A DNA stretch of 7,874 nt from Candidatus Heimdallarchaeota archaeon. GTDB lineage: Archaea > Asgardarchaeota > Heimdallarchaeia > Heimdallarchaeales > Heimdallarchaeaceae. The notes under the pieces were generated by a model. The model made no database searches. It saw only the letters and a list, made by a program, of their open reading frames with translations, and was not told where the DNA came from. Each line of letters starts with the position of its first letter. Position 1 is the first letter of the stretch. The stretch covers positions 1-7,874 of the forward strand of contig JAGLTP010000625.1 in NCBI GenBank assembly GCA_023135215.1. The letters run 5' to 3'. Shown piece by piece: positions 6,545-7,874 of the stretch. Position numbers and translations under genes: made by a program.

Positions 6545-6554
6545 CTTTTTAAGG
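6545..6554 (+). promoter_or_regulatory. TATA-like box of the aminotransferase gene
   Basis: CTTTTTAAGG is centred 29-30 nt before the ATG at 6579. It lies inside the stretch that would be coding if translation began at the TTG at 6537, so it favours the ATG at 6579 as the true start. No Shine-Dalgarno precedes either ATG (6579 or 6591). Confidence 0.5.
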
Positions 6555-6578
6555 CAATATTTCTTCCTTTTCGAAGAT

Positions 6579-7658
6579 ATGAGTGATTTTATGGGTATTG
6601 AAATTCAGTTGTGTACAGAGGAACAGCGAAAAAAGAGAGTTGCAGATTCAGAATTAGTTTTTGGAACGCAATTTACTGATCACATGTTTCTGATGAAATA
6701 TCAAGATAATAAATGGGGAACTCCTCGTATTATCCCATATCAGCCTTTTCAACTGGATCCTGCGTGTGCAGTTCTTCATTACAGTCAAGAAATATTTGAG
6801 GGAATGAAAGCCTTTCCTCATCCAGATGATTCAGTTAATTTATTTCGACCCTTTGAAAATGCTGCGAGGTTTAATCTTTCAGCAGAAAGAATGTGTATGC
6901 CTATAGTTAACAAAGATCTCTTTGTAAAAGCTATTGTTGAATTGATAAAAGTAGATAAAGACTGGGTACCTCATTCTCCTGAAACAGCTCTTTATATTAG
7001 ACCAACAATGATTGCAACAGAGAAATTCTTAGGTTTACGAGCAAGCTCTGAATTTTTTTTCTACGTGATATTATCTCCTGTTGGACCTTTTTTCAAGGAT
7101 GGTTTCAAACCAACAAAGGCATATGTAGCTTCACAAAATGTTCGTGCTACTCCAGGTGGTACTGGTGAAGCAAAAACAGGAGGTAATTATGCAGCGACTC
7201 TCCATGAAACTTGTATCGCAAGAAGTAAAGGTTACTCTCAAGTTATTTGGTTAGATGCAATACATCGTCAATTTGTTGAAGAAGCAAGTGGAATGAATAT
7301 TATGTTCATTATTGACGATGAAATCTATACTCCTCCTTTGGAGGGCACAATTTTGAAAGGAATTACAAGAAAATCTGTCTTGGAACTAGCTCAAAATCTG
7401 GGGTATACAGTCCATGAAGAAGAAATAAAAATTGATACAATAGTAGATCAGATTAACAAAGGTCATTGTACCGAAGCTTTCTTTGTTGGAACTGCTGCGT
7501 CTATTACTCCTATTGGACAGATATTCCATAAGGATGAAGAACATATTATCAACAACTTCAATGTTGGTAAAATTACTCATCACCTCTATGATGAGCTTGT
7601 TGGTATTCAGACTGGAACACTTGATGATAGATTTGACTGGACGTATAAGGTTGAGTAA
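6579..7658 (+). CDS. ilvE: branched-chain amino acid aminotransferase (class IV, BCAT type)
   Basis: This 359-residue cytoplasmic PLP enzyme exchanges the amino group between Leu/Ile/Val and 2-oxoglutarate, the last step of their synthesis or the first of their breakdown. GEAKTGGNYA holds the PLP-binding Lys199; EEASGMN holds Glu235, which should contact the PLP ring nitrogen; GTAASITPIG near the C-terminus is the usual phosphate-binding loop. The N-terminal half has the type II (eukaryote-like) BCAT signatures FGTQFTDHMF, LHYSQEIFEGMKAF and ALYIRPTMIA, and the length suits that branch better than the roughly 300-residue E. coli type. Start: the frame extends to a TTG at 6537, but the ATG at 6579 lies at the right distance from a TATA-like box, and the upstream 14 codons (MTNFLRQYFFLFED) look non-conserved. 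A second ATG at 6591 is also possible. No valine or leucine pathway genes are adjacent. Confidence 0.93.
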   Translation: MSDFMGIEIQLCTEEQRKKRVADSELVFGTQFTDHMFLMKYQDNKWGTPRIIPYQPFQLDPACAVLHYSQEIFEGMKAFPHPDDSVNLFRPFENAARFNLSAERMCMPIVNKDLFVKAIVELIKVDKDWVPHSPETALYIRPTMIATEKFLGLRASSEFFFYVILSPVGPFFKDGFKPTKAYVASQNVRATPGGTGEAKTGGNYAATLHETCIARSKGYSQVIWLDAIHRQFVEEASGMNIMFIIDDEIYTPPLEGTILKGITRKSVLELAQNLGYTVHEEEIKIDTIVDQINKGHCTEAFFVGTAASITPIGQIFHKDEEHIINNFNVGKITHHLYDELVGIQTGTLDDRFDWTYKVE

Positions 7659-7672
7659 ATTCGAGAGAAACA

Positions 7673-7681
7673 GTTAATTAT
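7673..7681 (+). promoter_or_regulatory. TATA-like box of the MazG-like gene
   Basis: GTTAATTAT is centred about 25 nt before the GTG at 7702, matching the spacing of the other promoters in the window. It is A/T-rich but not a strong consensus. Confidence 0.35.
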
Positions 7682-7684
7682 CCC

Positions 7685-7690
7685 TTTTTT
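7685..7690 (+). terminator. T6 terminator-like tract after ilvE
   Basis: CCCTTTTTTA lies 27 nt after the TAA stop of the aminotransferase gene. It is a short T tract of the kind that ends archaeal transcripts. It also sits between the TATA-like box and the start of the next gene. Confidence 0.35.
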
Positions 7691-7701
7691 ACCTAATCTT
7701 T

Positions 7702-7874
7702 GTGACATCTATTAATGAAATAACAGAAAAAATACTTGAATTTCGAGATGCAAGAGATTGGAAGAAATACCACAAACCTAAGAACTTAGCTCTATCTCTC
7801 ATTATTGAGATTGGAGAGCTTTTTGAATTAATTCAATGGCAAACAAATGAAGAAATAGAGAATTCACTTGACAA
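7702..7874 (+). CDS. MazG-like nucleotide pyrophosphohydrolase (3' end outside window)
   Basis: The first 57 codons of a plus-strand gene are present. After a short N-terminal helix they read FRDARDWKKYHKPKNLALSL (14-33), then EIGELFELIQW (36-46). This is the signature of the small all-alpha MazG/RS21-C6 (dCTPase) family: a substrate-facing RDWxxYHxPKNLA segment followed by the first metal-binding pair, Glu36 and Glu39 (ExxE). The second acidic pair (usually ExxD) would lie beyond the window. Members hydrolyse (d)NTPs to the monophosphate and pyrophosphate and clear non-canonical nucleotides. The frame is open upstream to a TAA at 7675, and GTG at 7702 is the only conventional start before the conserved region. 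No Shine-Dalgarno is visible, so a leaderless GTG start is inferred. Confidence 0.8.
   Translation, partial: MTSINEITEKILEFRDARDWKKYHKPKNLALSLIIEIGELFELIQWQTNEEIENSLD

Noticed and set aside
6537..6578. 14-codon N-terminal extension of the aminotransferase from TTG 6537
   Set aside because: The stretch contains the likely TATA-like box, lacks a ribosome binding site upstream and does not resemble the family N-terminus; the ATG at 6579 fits the promoter spacing.

Overview
The window looks archaeal: it is AT-rich, and most genes start within about 25-31 nt of an A/T-only TATA-like box, with almost no room for a leader, which is the pattern of leaderless archaeal transcripts. Where a gene sits inside an operon, or starts with a weak codon, a GGTGA Shine-Dalgarno sequence appears 4 nt before the start instead. 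Single-gene transcription units, a TldD/TldE pair and a remnant resembling the heparan-glucosaminide N-acetyltransferase family make an Asgard-type archaeon a reasonable guess. No rRNA or other phylogenetic marker is present, so the lineage is inference.

Layout. At the left edge, the possible last codons of a plus-strand gene (2-70) run into the end of a minus-strand two-gene operon, tldD (2872 to 1424) then tldE (1419 to 67). This operon encodes the two subunits of a TldD/TldE-type metalloprotease. From 2873 to 3380 there is no intact gene. This stretch holds the tldD promoter, a broken remnant of a membrane acyltransferase-like gene (3038-3300) and the promoter of a ZIP-family metal transporter (3381-4181). 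The ZIP gene ends exactly against the end of a minus-strand PAP2 lipid phosphatase gene (4751 to 4182); both stop codons lie in a single TGATCA. A 148-nt divergent spacer carries one TATA-like box for the phosphatase and one for a 154-residue helical protein that may be ferritin-like (4900-5364). After T-rich terminator-like tracts comes a protein with an aminoglycoside-phosphotransferase/choline-kinase fold (5511-6521), whose catalytic Asp is replaced by Ala. Next is a branched-chain amino acid aminotransferase (6579-7658), and finally the first 57 codons of a MazG-like nucleotide pyrophosphohydrolase (from 7702, cut by the window end).

The genes do not form one pathway. They are mostly housekeeping units, each with its own promoter: peptide proteolysis, divalent metal uptake, polyprenyl or phospholipid phosphate hydrolysis, Leu/Ile/Val metabolism and nucleotide-pool cleaning. 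No mobile element, CRISPR array, tRNA or rRNA was seen. I see no convincing new multi-gene system. The most unusual items are the predicted pseudokinase-like APH protein, the decayed acyltransferase-like gene and the very tight convergent gene ends.
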